Shown here: positions 9,189-16,875 of the stretch, in pieces | Layout: every line of letters starts with the position of its first letter | Position numbering within the stretch: position 1 is the stretch's first letter | NCBI RefSeq assembly: GCF_946479755.1 | Contig: NZ_CAMLHC010000035.1 | Span: 1-64,000 of the forward strand | Reading direction: 5' to 3' | Source of the DNA: an uncultured Chitinophaga sp. | Lineage (GTDB): Bacteria; Bacteroidota; Bacteroidia; Chitinophagales; Chitinophagaceae | Length of the DNA: 64,000 bases | The notes under the pieces: model-generated | The model's input: only the letters and a program-made list of their open reading frames with translations | What the model was told of the DNA's origin: nothing | Database searches by the model: none | Program-made: the position numbers and the translations under genes

Positions 9189-10184
9189 TTATATTCTTTT
9201 CCAGAGGGCATCCACAAACCATTTCCTGTCGTCGAAGAAACGGGCGACGGGCTGGAATCCTGTTTCCAGTGCCAGCTGATCTGTTTCTTCCAGCGCATAT
9301 TTCTGTGATATTTCCATGTACAATGGCTCGTAGGCATCGAAGCTGATCACGGTGTCCTGGCCGATTTTTACCTGTTGTTTTTCCAGGCTGATGAGATAAC
9401 TTTTGCAGGCGCCGGTGCCCGGGTCGTAAGTGGGGTAGTGCTCGAACTTACTGGTATCGAAATTGGCGCCCAGCTCCCTGTTGATGCGGGTCAGCAGGTT
9501 GAAGTTAAAGGCGCGGGTGATGCCGGCGTCGTCATTGTAGGCCCGGAGGATTACCTGTGGATTTTTTTTCAGGTCGAAGCCTGTCAGCAGCAGATCGCCG
9601 GGCGACAGGTAGTCCCTGAGCTCAAGGCAGAAATCGTGCGCCGCAGCGGTATTGAAATTGCCGATGTTGCCGCCCATAAACAGCACTACTTTCTTTTTGC
9701 GGCTGTAGGTATTGGCCTGCTGCAGCATATCGAAGTATTCACCGTTGAGTCCTTTCATCCGCAGGTCGGGAAGGAGGACGGGCAGTTGTTGTTCGAGGTG
9801 CTGTATTACGTTGGCGGAGATGTCGATGGGGAAGTAGGTGAAATCTGTTCCGTTGACCAGCAGTTGCCGTAACAGGTGGATGGACTTGGTCGCGTCGCCG
9901 GCGCCAAGTTCCACCAGATCGAAAGTAGTGGCCTGCTGGGCAAGGGTAGCGGCTATTTCGGCGGAGCGGGACGATAGGATATTCATTTCGCAGCCGGTGA
10001 GGTAGTACTCATGGCATTGCATAATCTGTTGAAACAGCCGGTCGCCTTCTGCATCATAAAAATATTTGGAGTCCAGATATTTCTGCGGTGCGCTGAGCCC
10101 TTTTATTACTTCCTGATAAAAAGTGCCGGTCACCGGTTTCCTTTTACAAAGGACGGTATTGCCTGGAATTACAGTGGTTTGCAT
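9189..10184 (-). CDS. egtD: EgtD-like histidine N-alpha-methyltransferase
   Basis: 331 residues from the ATG at 10182-10184 (complement), chosen because family homology begins at the following TFYQEVIKGLSAPQKYL. EgtD makes hercynine by methylating histidine three times with SAM, the first step of ergothioneine synthesis. Seen here: YFYDAEGDRLFQQI (41-54), EYYLTGCE, SAM motif ELGAGDATK (92-100), PIDIS (119-123), GGNIGNF (171-177) and the C-terminal FDDRKWFVDALW. One oddity: the strand that usually reads like IEM in mycobacterial and proteobacterial EgtD is CKS here (260-262), with Lys where a histidine-binding Glu is expected. It is the last gene of the operon, 23 bp after egtB. Confidence 0.88.
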   Translation of the reverse strand: MQTTVIPGNTVLCKRKPVTGTFYQEVIKGLSAPQKYLDSKYFYDAEGDRLFQQIMQCHEYYLTGCEMNILSSRSAEIAATLAQQATTFDLVELGAGDATKSIHLLRQLLVNGTDFTYFPIDISANVIQHLEQQLPVLLPDLRMKGLNGEYFDMLQQANTYSRKKKVVLFMGGNIGNFNTAAAHDFCLELRDYLSPGDLLLTGFDLKKNPQVILRAYNDDAGITRAFNFNLLTRINRELGANFDTSKFEHYPTYDPGTGACKSYLISLEKQQVKIGQDTVISFDAYEPLYMEISQKYALEETDQLALETGFQPVARFFDDRKWFVDALWKRI

Positions 10185-10207
10185 ACGCAGTCTTTTTAGA
10201 TGAAAGC

Positions 10208-11356
10208 CTATTTTGCCAGCCTGATACCGGTAAACTGCCATCGCAGGGAAGGATGGAAGAAGTTGCGGTAAGTAATGCGGCTATGATGAGGGGGCGTTAC
10301 TTCTGAGCCGCCCCTGAGTACCATCTGATTGATCATAAATTTACCGTTGTATTCGCCGATGGCGCCAGGCGCTTTGATGAATCCGGGATAGGGGAGATAG
10401 GCGCTTTCCGTCCATTCCCAGCGTTGTCCCCATGATAGTTGTGGGGCGGCGGCTTCCCACTCAAATTCTGTCGGCAGGCGCAGGCCTTTCCATGCGGCAA
10501 AGGCGGCGGCTTCGTAGTAACTGACGTGGCACAGCGGCGCATCCGGGAGGAGGGGTTGCAATCCCTGCCAGTTGTAATGCATCCATTGGCCGTTGATATT
10601 GTACCAGTACAATGGTACTTCCACGTTGTTTTTCTTCACCCAGTCCCATCCTTCCGCGTGCCAGTAGCGGAAGTCGCGGTAGCCGCCGGCCTGGATAAAA
10701 TCGAGGTATTCCGCATTGGAGACCAGCGCTTCGCTGAGGCTGTAGTCGCCCAGGTATACTTTATGGCGGCCCAGTTCATTGTCAAAGCTGAATCCGTTTC
10801 CCGAAAATCCAATCTCGTAAATACCTGCCTGCATCTCTAACCATGAACCGGCTGATTTTGTTGTGGTGGGTGACGTTTTACCAGGGTCATAGGCCGGAAA
10901 AAGCGGGTTATGCCCCAGTATGTATTTGATGTCGGTGTATAACAGTTCCTGGTGTTGTTCTTCATGGTTGAGCCCGAGCGTGATGAGCGCCTGCAGCTCC
11001 GGTGTATGTTCGGTGTCCAGGAATGTTTCCATGGCTTCGTCCACATGACGGCGGTAGCGCATAATGTCTTCCACGGCAGGCCGGCTCAGGTTGCCACGGT
11101 CGGTGCGGATCACGCGGGCGCCCACTGATTCGTAGTAGCTGTTGAATACAAAATTATACTGCGGATCAAACTCCGTATAACCTTTAGCGTTAGGCATCAG
11201 GATAAACGTCTCAAAGAACCAGGTGGTATGACCAAGGTGCCATTTAGGTGGACTGACATCTGCTACGGGTTGTACTACATAGTCTTCCGTTTTGAGTGGT
11301 GCGCAGATATCTTCCGTTCTTTTACGTACTGTGAAATAATCTTTTTTCAACTGCAT
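10208..11356 (-). CDS. egtB: EgtB-like non-haem iron sulfoxide synthase
   Basis: 382 residues. EgtB joins hercynine to cysteine or gamma-glutamylcysteine with O2. The N-terminal DinB_2 domain supplies iron ligands: WHLGHTTWFFE with His43, and NHEEQHQELLYTDIKYI with His131 and His135. The C-terminal half (about 170-380) is the formylglycine-generating-enzyme-like domain, with NAEYLDFIQAGGY, RLPTEFEWEAAAP and the ending TYRNFFHPSLRWQFTGIRLAK. The length matches bacterial EgtB. It cannot be decided by eye whether the thiol substrate is cysteine or gamma-Glu-Cys, but no egtA or egtC is present here, which favours cysteine. It lies 12 bp after the EgtU-like gene and 23 bp before egtD. Confidence 0.92.
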   Translation of the reverse strand: MQLKKDYFTVRKRTEDICAPLKTEDYVVQPVADVSPPKWHLGHTTWFFETFILMPNAKGYTEFDPQYNFVFNSYYESVGARVIRTDRGNLSRPAVEDIMRYRRHVDEAMETFLDTEHTPELQALITLGLNHEEQHQELLYTDIKYILGHNPLFPAYDPGKTSPTTTKSAGSWLEMQAGIYEIGFSGNGFSFDNELGRHKVYLGDYSLSEALVSNAEYLDFIQAGGYRDFRYWHAEGWDWVKKNNVEVPLYWYNINGQWMHYNWQGLQPLLPDAPLCHVSYYEAAAFAAWKGLRLPTEFEWEAAAPQLSWGQRWEWTESAYLPYPGFIKAPGAIGEYNGKFMINQMVLRGGSEVTPPHHSRITYRNFFHPSLRWQFTGIRLAK

Positions 11357-11368
11357 GACTACTGGTGG

Positions 11369-12937
11369 TTAGTGATGATGCACATATGTTGCCAAATCGG
11401 ATATGCTGCTGATATGTAGCCGGGTAGCCTGTTCCCGGCGCATCATCAGCGCGTAGGTATTGTTAAAGCCAATGGGTTGCAGCCATTGGAGCTGGTATTG
11501 TGTTGCAAATCCTTTCTTCACATAATCGTATACTTTCCTGCTGTCTCCTATGATGCTGTCGACCGTTGTCTGTGGCGCCTGCAGGATCACCAGCAGGCCG
11601 GTGCCGGTATATTCCGGGTACATGTCTATCTGATCGTTGACCAGTGCGTCGAAGACGATTTTTGTGCCACCGAGTCCTGTTTTGGTGGTAGCGCTCAGAT
11701 CGGTGTGGCCTTCGATCAGCATTTTGTACATATTCGCCAGGATATAGCCATCGCCAAAAATTTTGGCGCCGATACGGATGTTGCCTTTGCTGCCGTTCCG
11801 TGCTGGTTTCCATAGCCCGGCCGACACGAGAAAATCTCTGGCCACCTGTTGCGGATTTTGTTTGAGATAATCCACCCGGTAGTTGAGTTCCGTCATGATG
11901 CTATCATTAATTGTACCAGAGAGTTGGTCCAGCGCCGGAGCCAGTTCGGGGTATTTGTCCAGAACGGCCTGCCGTACGACCGGGGCGGCATAATAAGGCG
12001 GGAAGATGTGTTTATCATCTTTCAGCACTACCAGGTCAAAAGCTTTTACGCGGCCGTCGGTGCTGCTGCCGCTGATCACGTCCAGTTTTTTTTCATAGGC
12101 GGCTTTATACATGATCATATCGCTGATCACGAGGGTGCGCAGCTGAAGGCCGTATACGTCCCGCAGGCCGACAGCGCCATCTTTGCGGCCCATGAATTCG
12201 GGCGTGAAGCCGGCTTTGAGGCGGCTGCTGTAAGTTTCCGGAAGGAGATAGAAAGAAGACAGCAAAACGAGGATGGCGGGCAATATTAACGCTGTTTTAC
12301 GTGCCTTGCGCATATTGAGGCGTTGCAGGCGTGACAGCGCCCAGTCGAACAGGATGGCGAGTAAGGCCGCCGGAATGGCGCCTGCCAGCATCATGTTGGT
12401 GTTGTTGAGCGCGATGCCGCCGAAAATAAATTCACCCAGGCCGCCGGCGGCGATATAGGCGGCCAGCGTAGCTACGCCCACATTGATGACGGTAGCCGTG
12501 CGGATGCCGGCCAGGATGACCGGCATGGCCAGCGGCAGTTGCACTTTCAGCAGCAGTTGCCGTGTGTTCATACCCATGCCCGTGGCTGCTTCTGTGATAT
12601 TGGGGTCTACACCAAGGATACCGGTGTAGGTGTTGCGCACCACCGGCAGCAAGGCATAGAGAAACAGCGCTACAATAGCCGGTTTGGGACCGATGCCGAG
12701 CAAGGGGATCATAAACCCGAGCAGGGCGATGCTGGGAATGGTTTGCAGGACGCCGGTAATGCCGAGCACGGGGCCGGCCAGTCTTTTGTGGCGGGATATC
12801 AGGATGCCGGCAGGCACGCCAATGCAGACGGCTATCAATACAGAGATAAACGTAAGGCCGGTATGGGTAAGGGTTTGTTCCAGCAGCTTACCGGACTGCT
12901 GCCGGACAAAATCAATAAACGTTTCAGGCGTGTCCAT
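11369..12937 (-). CDS. egtU: EgtU-like ABC permease fused to a substrate-binding domain with swapped halves
   Basis: 522 residues. Residues 1-205 are the permease, with about five membrane segments and the EAA loop EAATGMGMNTRQLLLKVQLP. One further membrane helix (214-232) leads to an exported OpuBC/EgtU-type binding domain. That domain is in unusual order. Residues 239-375 (LKAGFTPEF, STDGRVKAFDLVVLKDDK, FPPYYAAPVVR, LNYRVDY) match the second half of the usual domain. Residues 386-522 (NIRIGAKIFGDGYILANM, GLGGTKIVFDAL, IDMYPEYTGTG, WLQPIGFNNTYALMM, SISDL) match the first half. EgtU proteins import ergothioneine; betaine or choline import is the alternative. The operon with egtB and egtD favours ergothioneine. 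Confidence 0.82.
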   Translation of the reverse strand: MDTPETFIDFVRQQSGKLLEQTLTHTGLTFISVLIAVCIGVPAGILISRHKRLAGPVLGITGVLQTIPSIALLGFMIPLLGIGPKPAIVALFLYALLPVVRNTYTGILGVDPNITEAATGMGMNTRQLLLKVQLPLAMPVILAGIRTATVINVGVATLAAYIAAGGLGEFIFGGIALNNTNMMLAGAIPAALLAILFDWALSRLQRLNMRKARKTALILPAILVLLSSFYLLPETYSSRLKAGFTPEFMGRKDGAVGLRDVYGLQLRTLVISDMIMYKAAYEKKLDVISGSSTDGRVKAFDLVVLKDDKHIFPPYYAAPVVRQAVLDKYPELAPALDQLSGTINDSIMTELNYRVDYLKQNPQQVARDFLVSAGLWKPARNGSKGNIRIGAKIFGDGYILANMYKMLIEGHTDLSATTKTGLGGTKIVFDALVNDQIDMYPEYTGTGLLVILQAPQTTVDSIIGDSRKVYDYVKKGFATQYQLQWLQPIGFNNTYALMMRREQATRLHISSISDLATYVHHH

Positions 12938-13886
12938 GCTGGCTGACAGTTTTTTTATAAGCGTTAATGGCGTTTATCAGGATGTTTCCGTCGAGTTGTT
13001 TTTCCTGTCCTTCCACGGTGCCGGCGGCTTTATCTTCCGTGAGCTGTTCGAGCGTGTCCCAGCAGCTGGTGTCGGGAGGGAGGGCGGCGCCTGTGCTACC
13101 GCCGGCGCTATCCAGGTAAGGCCATATGTCGCGGAGCCGGAGTGATTTCAGTTCCAGCTCCAGCCGTTGTTTATCGAGGAAATGCCGCACAAAATCATTG
13201 GCAGGATTAAACAGCAGTTCCGTGGCGGTGCCCAGTTGCTGAATACGTCCTTCGTTCATGATGCAGATACGGTTGCCCAGTTCAAATGCTTCTTCCACAT
13301 CATGCGTAACAAGAATGATGGTCTTGCTGTTCAGTTCATCAAGCAGTTTAAATTCTTTCCGGACACTGATACGGGTGAGCGGGTCCAGGGCGCCAAAGGG
13401 CTCGTCCATCAGGAGGATAGGCGGGTCTGCGGCGAGGGCACGCGCCAGTCCTACCCGTTGTTGTTGTCCGCCGCTGAGCTGTTGCGGATATACGTCGGCG
13501 TAGGAAGCCGGCGGTAACCGCAGTTTTTCCAGGAGGGCCAGCGCCCGGGCGCGGATGCGGGCTTTGTCCCACCCCAGCAGCTGCGGTACCACGCCGATAT
13601 TTTCAAGTACAGTATAATGGGGAAAGAGCCCGGTGTTTTGCAGCACGTAACCCATATTACGGCGCAGGGTCTCCGGTGTTTCGGCGCTGATATTTTTTTC
13701 CCCGATAAAGATGTCTCCCTGGTCCGGTACCAGCAACCGGTTGATCATGCGGAGGGTGGTGGTTTTACCGCAACCGCTGGTGCCCAGGAGCACGAGTGTT
13801 TCTCCGGGCCGGACTTCAAACGAGAGATCATTCACCGCATTTTTGCCGTGGCTGAAACTTTTTGAGACGTGGGATACTTTGATCAT
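12924..13886 (-). CDS. egtV: EgtV-like ABC transporter ATPase
   Basis: 320 residues from the ATG at 13884-13886 (complement), where ABC homology begins (MIKVSHVSKSFSHGKNAVND); a longer frame upstream adds only unrelated residues. Walker A is GTSGCGKTTT (35-44), the Q-loop is VLQNTGLFPH, the signature is LSGGQ (137-141), and Walker B is ILLMDEPFGALDP (157-169). The family is OpuA/ProV/EgtV. It ends with about 80 residues that lack the paired CBS domains of osmosensing OpuA-type ATPases, which argues against an osmoprotectant role. It overlaps the start of the permease gene by 14 bp, so the two are translationally coupled. Confidence 0.85.
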   Translation of the reverse strand: MIKVSHVSKSFSHGKNAVNDLSFEVRPGETLVLLGTSGCGKTTTLRMINRLLVPDQGDIFIGEKNISAETPETLRRNMGYVLQNTGLFPHYTVLENIGVVPQLLGWDKARIRARALALLEKLRLPPASYADVYPQQLSGGQQQRVGLARALAADPPILLMDEPFGALDPLTRISVRKEFKLLDELNSKTIILVTHDVEEAFELGNRICIMNEGRIQQLGTATELLFNPANDFVRHFLDKQRLELELKSLRLRDIWPYLDSAGGSTGAALPPDTSCWDTLEQLTEDKAAGTVEGQEKQLDGNILINAINAYKKTVSQHGHA

Positions 13887-13929
13887 AAAATACAGACGGT
13901 GGTGGGGAAAATAATACTCAGTTTGACCT

Positions 13930-15309
13930 TTATTTTTCCAGTGACATGAACAGGTTATTGATAGATTCCGCATACAGGGGATGAGCGAAGATCATATCCC
14001 GTAGTTGCGTTGCCGTTATACCTCCGAGCATCGCCATTTGCAGGATGGTCATAATCTCGCCGCCTTCCGTACCGATGACGGCAGCGCCCAGCAGTTGACC
14101 GGTATGCTCGTGTACTATTGCTTTCATGAAGCCGGCGGTCTCCCCGGTTTCGATAGCCCTTGCAGCTTTGTCCATACTGAGATGCGCTACTTTCACCGGG
14201 TATCCTTCCTGGCGGGCGCGTGTTTCAGAAAGACCGATGCGGCCTAGTTGCGGATCGGTGAACATGCAATAGGGCAGTTGCCGTGTATTGATGCTGAGTT
14301 CTGCTTCTTCGAAGAGGTTTTTATATAACAGGAGGTGATCGTTGTAAGAGATGTGGGTGAAGGCGGGACCGGGTTTTACATCACCGATGGCGTAGATGCC
14401 GGGGCAGCTGGTTTCCAGCTGTTCGTTTACCTGTACGTATCCTTTTTCATCGAGGGTGACGTTGGTATTGCCCAGCTGCAGCGCTGCAGTCTGCGGCACG
14501 CGCCCGGTGGCCACCAGCAGATGGGTACCGGTAATAGTGGCGGATTTGCCGCCAGTCTGCACCTGCACCTGTATATTGTCTTTGCTGCCGGTTATTTTTT
14601 CCGTGGTAGCGGAGGTCAGCACTTGTATATCTTCGGCCTCCAGGATTTTTTTGATGACGGCCGCCACGTCCGGGTCTTCTTTGGACATCAGCTGCGGGCT
14701 TTTCTCCACAATAGTCACGGTGCTGCCCAAACGCCGGTACAGCTGTCCCATTTCCAGCGCAATGTAGCTGCCGCCGAGGATAATCAGTTCAGGCGGTACT
14801 TTCACTTCATCCTGCAAGGTGGTGGAAGTAAGGTACGGTATATCCCGCAGGCCGGGTATCTCCGGGATAAAAGGCGCAGCGCCGGTGTTAAGGAAAATAT
14901 GTTCAGCCGAAAGTTCCTGTGTGCCGCCGTCATTCAGCGTGATGGAGAGTGTTTTTACACCTGTGAAGGCTGCCGTGCCATAAATGACGGTGACACCTGC
15001 CTTCTCCAGGTTTTTGGCAGTGCCACTCCTGAACTGCTCTACCACATTGTTTTTCCGCGCTACAATAGCGGGTAAGTCAATAGTATAGCCCAGATTGGGC
15101 ACGCCCCATGTTTCACTGCGGGATAGCAGGTGGGCTATCCGTGCGCTGGCGATCATGGTTTTGGTCGGCGTACAGCCGTCGTTGATGCAGGTGCCACCCA
15201 GCTGCCGCTGTTCTACCAGGGCGGTTTTCCATCCTTTCTCCGCCATTTTCTTCGCCAGGGGATTGCCGCCCTGTCCGGAACCGATTACAATTGCGTCGAA
15301 TTTCTGCAT
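13930..15309 (-). CDS. Flavin-dependent disulfide reductase (MerA/Lpd-like), first gene of the ergothioneine operon
   Basis: 459 residues. It has the class I pyridine nucleotide-disulfide oxidoreductase plan: FAD motif GSGQGG (10-15), redox pair Cys41 and Cys46 in GGTCINDGCTPTK, NAD(P)H fold around LIILGGSYIALEMGQ, FAD motif GIYAIGDV, and the C-terminal AHPLYAE with the His443/Glu448 catalytic pair. Databases often call this type mercuric reductase. It lacks the MerA N-terminal metal-binding domain and the C-terminal vicinal cysteines, and no mer genes are near, so mercury reduction is unlikely. It lies 43 bp upstream of the EgtV-like gene on the same strand. A low-molecular-weight disulfide is a reasonable guess for the substrate. 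Confidence 0.85.
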   Translation of the reverse strand: MQKFDAIVIGSGQGGNPLAKKMAEKGWKTALVEQRQLGGTCINDGCTPTKTMIASARIAHLLSRSETWGVPNLGYTIDLPAIVARKNNVVEQFRSGTAKNLEKAGVTVIYGTAAFTGVKTLSITLNDGGTQELSAEHIFLNTGAAPFIPEIPGLRDIPYLTSTTLQDEVKVPPELIILGGSYIALEMGQLYRRLGSTVTIVEKSPQLMSKEDPDVAAVIKKILEAEDIQVLTSATTEKITGSKDNIQVQVQTGGKSATITGTHLLVATGRVPQTAALQLGNTNVTLDEKGYVQVNEQLETSCPGIYAIGDVKPGPAFTHISYNDHLLLYKNLFEEAELSINTRQLPYCMFTDPQLGRIGLSETRARQEGYPVKVAHLSMDKAARAIETGETAGFMKAIVHEHTGQLLGAAVIGTEGGEIMTILQMAMLGGITATQLRDMIFAHPLYAESINNLFMSLEK

Positions 15310-15611
15310 GAGCTTCGTTGTTTTATCGCGTTTCGTTTTCGTTCCCCCGGGGTTTACGCCCGGGTAGCGTTGTGTTCAAAATATCAGGGGAAGTTTTTAT
15401 GTATGGTTATCTGTTTTCATGGATAATGGTACTGTTTTCCCTGGTAATGATGATGTTATTGCAGATACGAGGATGCTGTGAAGGCTGGTAAGCCATTTCC
15501 ATTCACAAAACTGACAAATTATGTAGCCCCCGGAACAAAAAATGCGGATCAATATTCGTTCCTAAATGGGGCTATAAGACGTGTTTTTTGACAAACATTT
15601 GAATCCGTTGC
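15310..15611. other. Intergenic region upstream of the ergothioneine operon
   Basis: About 300 bp between the leftward flavoprotein gene and dusB. It should contain the operon promoter on the reverse strand, but I could not find a full TAnnTTTG match there. No hairpin or small gene is obvious. Confidence 0.4.
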
Positions 15612-15643
15612 TTGCTGTGCCCGGGGTAAATGCTGTATCTTTG
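15612..15643 (+). promoter_or_regulatory. Bacteroidota-type promoter of dusB
   Basis: TTG (15612-15614), 21 bp, then TATCTTTG (15636-15643), an exact TAnnTTTG. Transcription would start near 15650, about 14 bp before the TTG start codon of dusB. Confidence 0.65.
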
Positions 15644-15663
15644 CGCTCCTGAAAATACAGATT

Positions 15664-16701
15664 TTGGTTAAGATTGACAACATAACACTGCCCGATTTTC
15701 CTTTGTTGCTGGCGCCCATGGAGGATGTAAGCGACCCGCCTTTCCGTGCCATCTGTAAAGATGCGGGGGCGGACCTGATGTATACCGAATTTATATCAAG
15801 TGAAGGTTTGATCCGGGACGCGATCAAGTGCCGCCGTAAACTGGATATTTTCGAATATGAAAGACCGGTGGGCATCCAGATATTCGGTGGTGACGAAGAT
15901 AGCCTGGCGCTGGCTGCTAAAATCGTGGATGTGACCAACCCCGATTTGCTGGACATCAATTTTGGCTGTCCGGTGAAAAAAGTAGCGGGCCGTGGCGCCG
16001 GGGCCGGGGTATTGAAAGACCTCGACCTGATGGTGCGTCTCACTGACGCCGTGGTAAAGGCCACAAAACTGCCTGTAACGGTTAAAACCCGTCTCGGGTG
16101 GGACGACGATAGCAAAAACATCGAGGAGGTGGCAGAAAGGCTCCAGGATGTCGGTATTAAAGCATTGGCTATCCACGGTCGTACCCGTTGTCAGATGTAC
16201 AAAGGGGAAGCTGACTGGACCCTGATCGGAAAAGTAAAGAACAATCCCCGCATCCATATCCCGATTTTCGGTAACGGTGACATCAATTCCCCCCAGAAAG
16301 CGGTGGAATATAAAAACCGCTACGGCGTGGACGGTATTATGATCGGAAGGGCCGTTATCGGTTACCCGTGGCTGTTTCGAGAAATCAAACATTATGTAAA
16401 AACCGGTGAATTACTGGCGGGACCTACGTTGGAAGAACGCATTGCCGTCAGCAAAAAACACCTGCGCCTCTCTGTGGAATGGAAAGGCCCAGTGACGGGC
16501 ATCAACGAAATGCGTGGCTGTTACGCCAACTATCTCAAAGGGTTGCCTAACATCAAAGAATTTCGCAGCCGGCTGGTAACGCTCAAAACGGTAGAAGAGG
16601 TGGAAACAGTGCTGGATGAAATAGAAGCGTACTATAAAGGGATCGAAATAGAAAAAGCCCCCATCGAGATGATCGATTATCATCAGAATTGCCCGTTATA
16701 A
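15664..16701 (+). CDS. dusB: tRNA-dihydrouridine synthase DusB
   Basis: 345 residues. It reduces uridine to dihydrouridine in the tRNA D-loop using FMN and NADPH. Seen: LLLAPMEDVSDPPFRAICKDAGADL (FMN site), INFGCPVKKVAGRGAGAG with the conserved active-site Cys, VKTRLGWD, AIHGRTR (FMN phosphate), IFGNGDI and DGIMIGRAVIGYPWLF. I take the TTG at 15664 as start: the frame has no ATG before the conserved LPDFPLLLAPM segment, and a good promoter ends about 20 bp upstream. The gene is monocistronic, with its own promoter and terminator. Confidence 0.94.
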   Translation: MVKIDNITLPDFPLLLAPMEDVSDPPFRAICKDAGADLMYTEFISSEGLIRDAIKCRRKLDIFEYERPVGIQIFGGDEDSLALAAKIVDVTNPDLLDINFGCPVKKVAGRGAGAGVLKDLDLMVRLTDAVVKATKLPVTVKTRLGWDDDSKNIEEVAERLQDVGIKALAIHGRTRCQMYKGEADWTLIGKVKNNPRIHIPIFGNGDINSPQKAVEYKNRYGVDGIMIGRAVIGYPWLFREIKHYVKTGELLAGPTLEERIAVSKKHLRLSVEWKGPVTGINEMRGCYANYLKGLPNIKEFRSRLVTLKTVEEVETVLDEIEAYYKGIEIEKAPIEMIDYHQNCPL

Positions 16702-16720
16702 CTATTTTTACGATAACGTT

Positions 16721-16768
16721 AAAATAAGGAAGCTGTCCCGTAAATGAGGCAGCTTCCTTATTTTATAC
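16721..16768 (+). terminator. Intrinsic terminator after dusB
   Basis: A perfect 15 bp stem (16721-16735 with 16750-16764) with a 14-base loop; the 3' arm ends in TTATTTTAT. It starts 19 bp after the dusB stop and also argues against a start for the next gene inside this stem. Confidence 0.85.
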
Positions 16769-16875
16769 TCCTGGTAAAAATAGCATTGAATTTTGTCAAA
16801 TTTATTGTTGCCGTACTACCACTATTTGGTCATCTTTACATGTCCGCCCGAGGCAGGACAGATAAAGCAACTATG

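Noticed and set aside
11369..13886. Glycine betaine/osmoprotectant transporter
   Set aside because: The fold allows it, but the ATPase lacks CBS osmosensor domains and the operon holds egtB and egtD. Kept only as the alternative.
13930..15309. Mercuric reductase, hence a mercury-resistance locus
   Set aside because: No HMA domain, no C-terminal Cys pair, no merR, merT or merP nearby, and tight linkage to ergothioneine genes.
16744..16875. An earlier start (16744) for the 755-residue secreted protein
   Set aside because: It begins inside the dusB terminator stem and would put 44 extra residues before a clear signal peptide.
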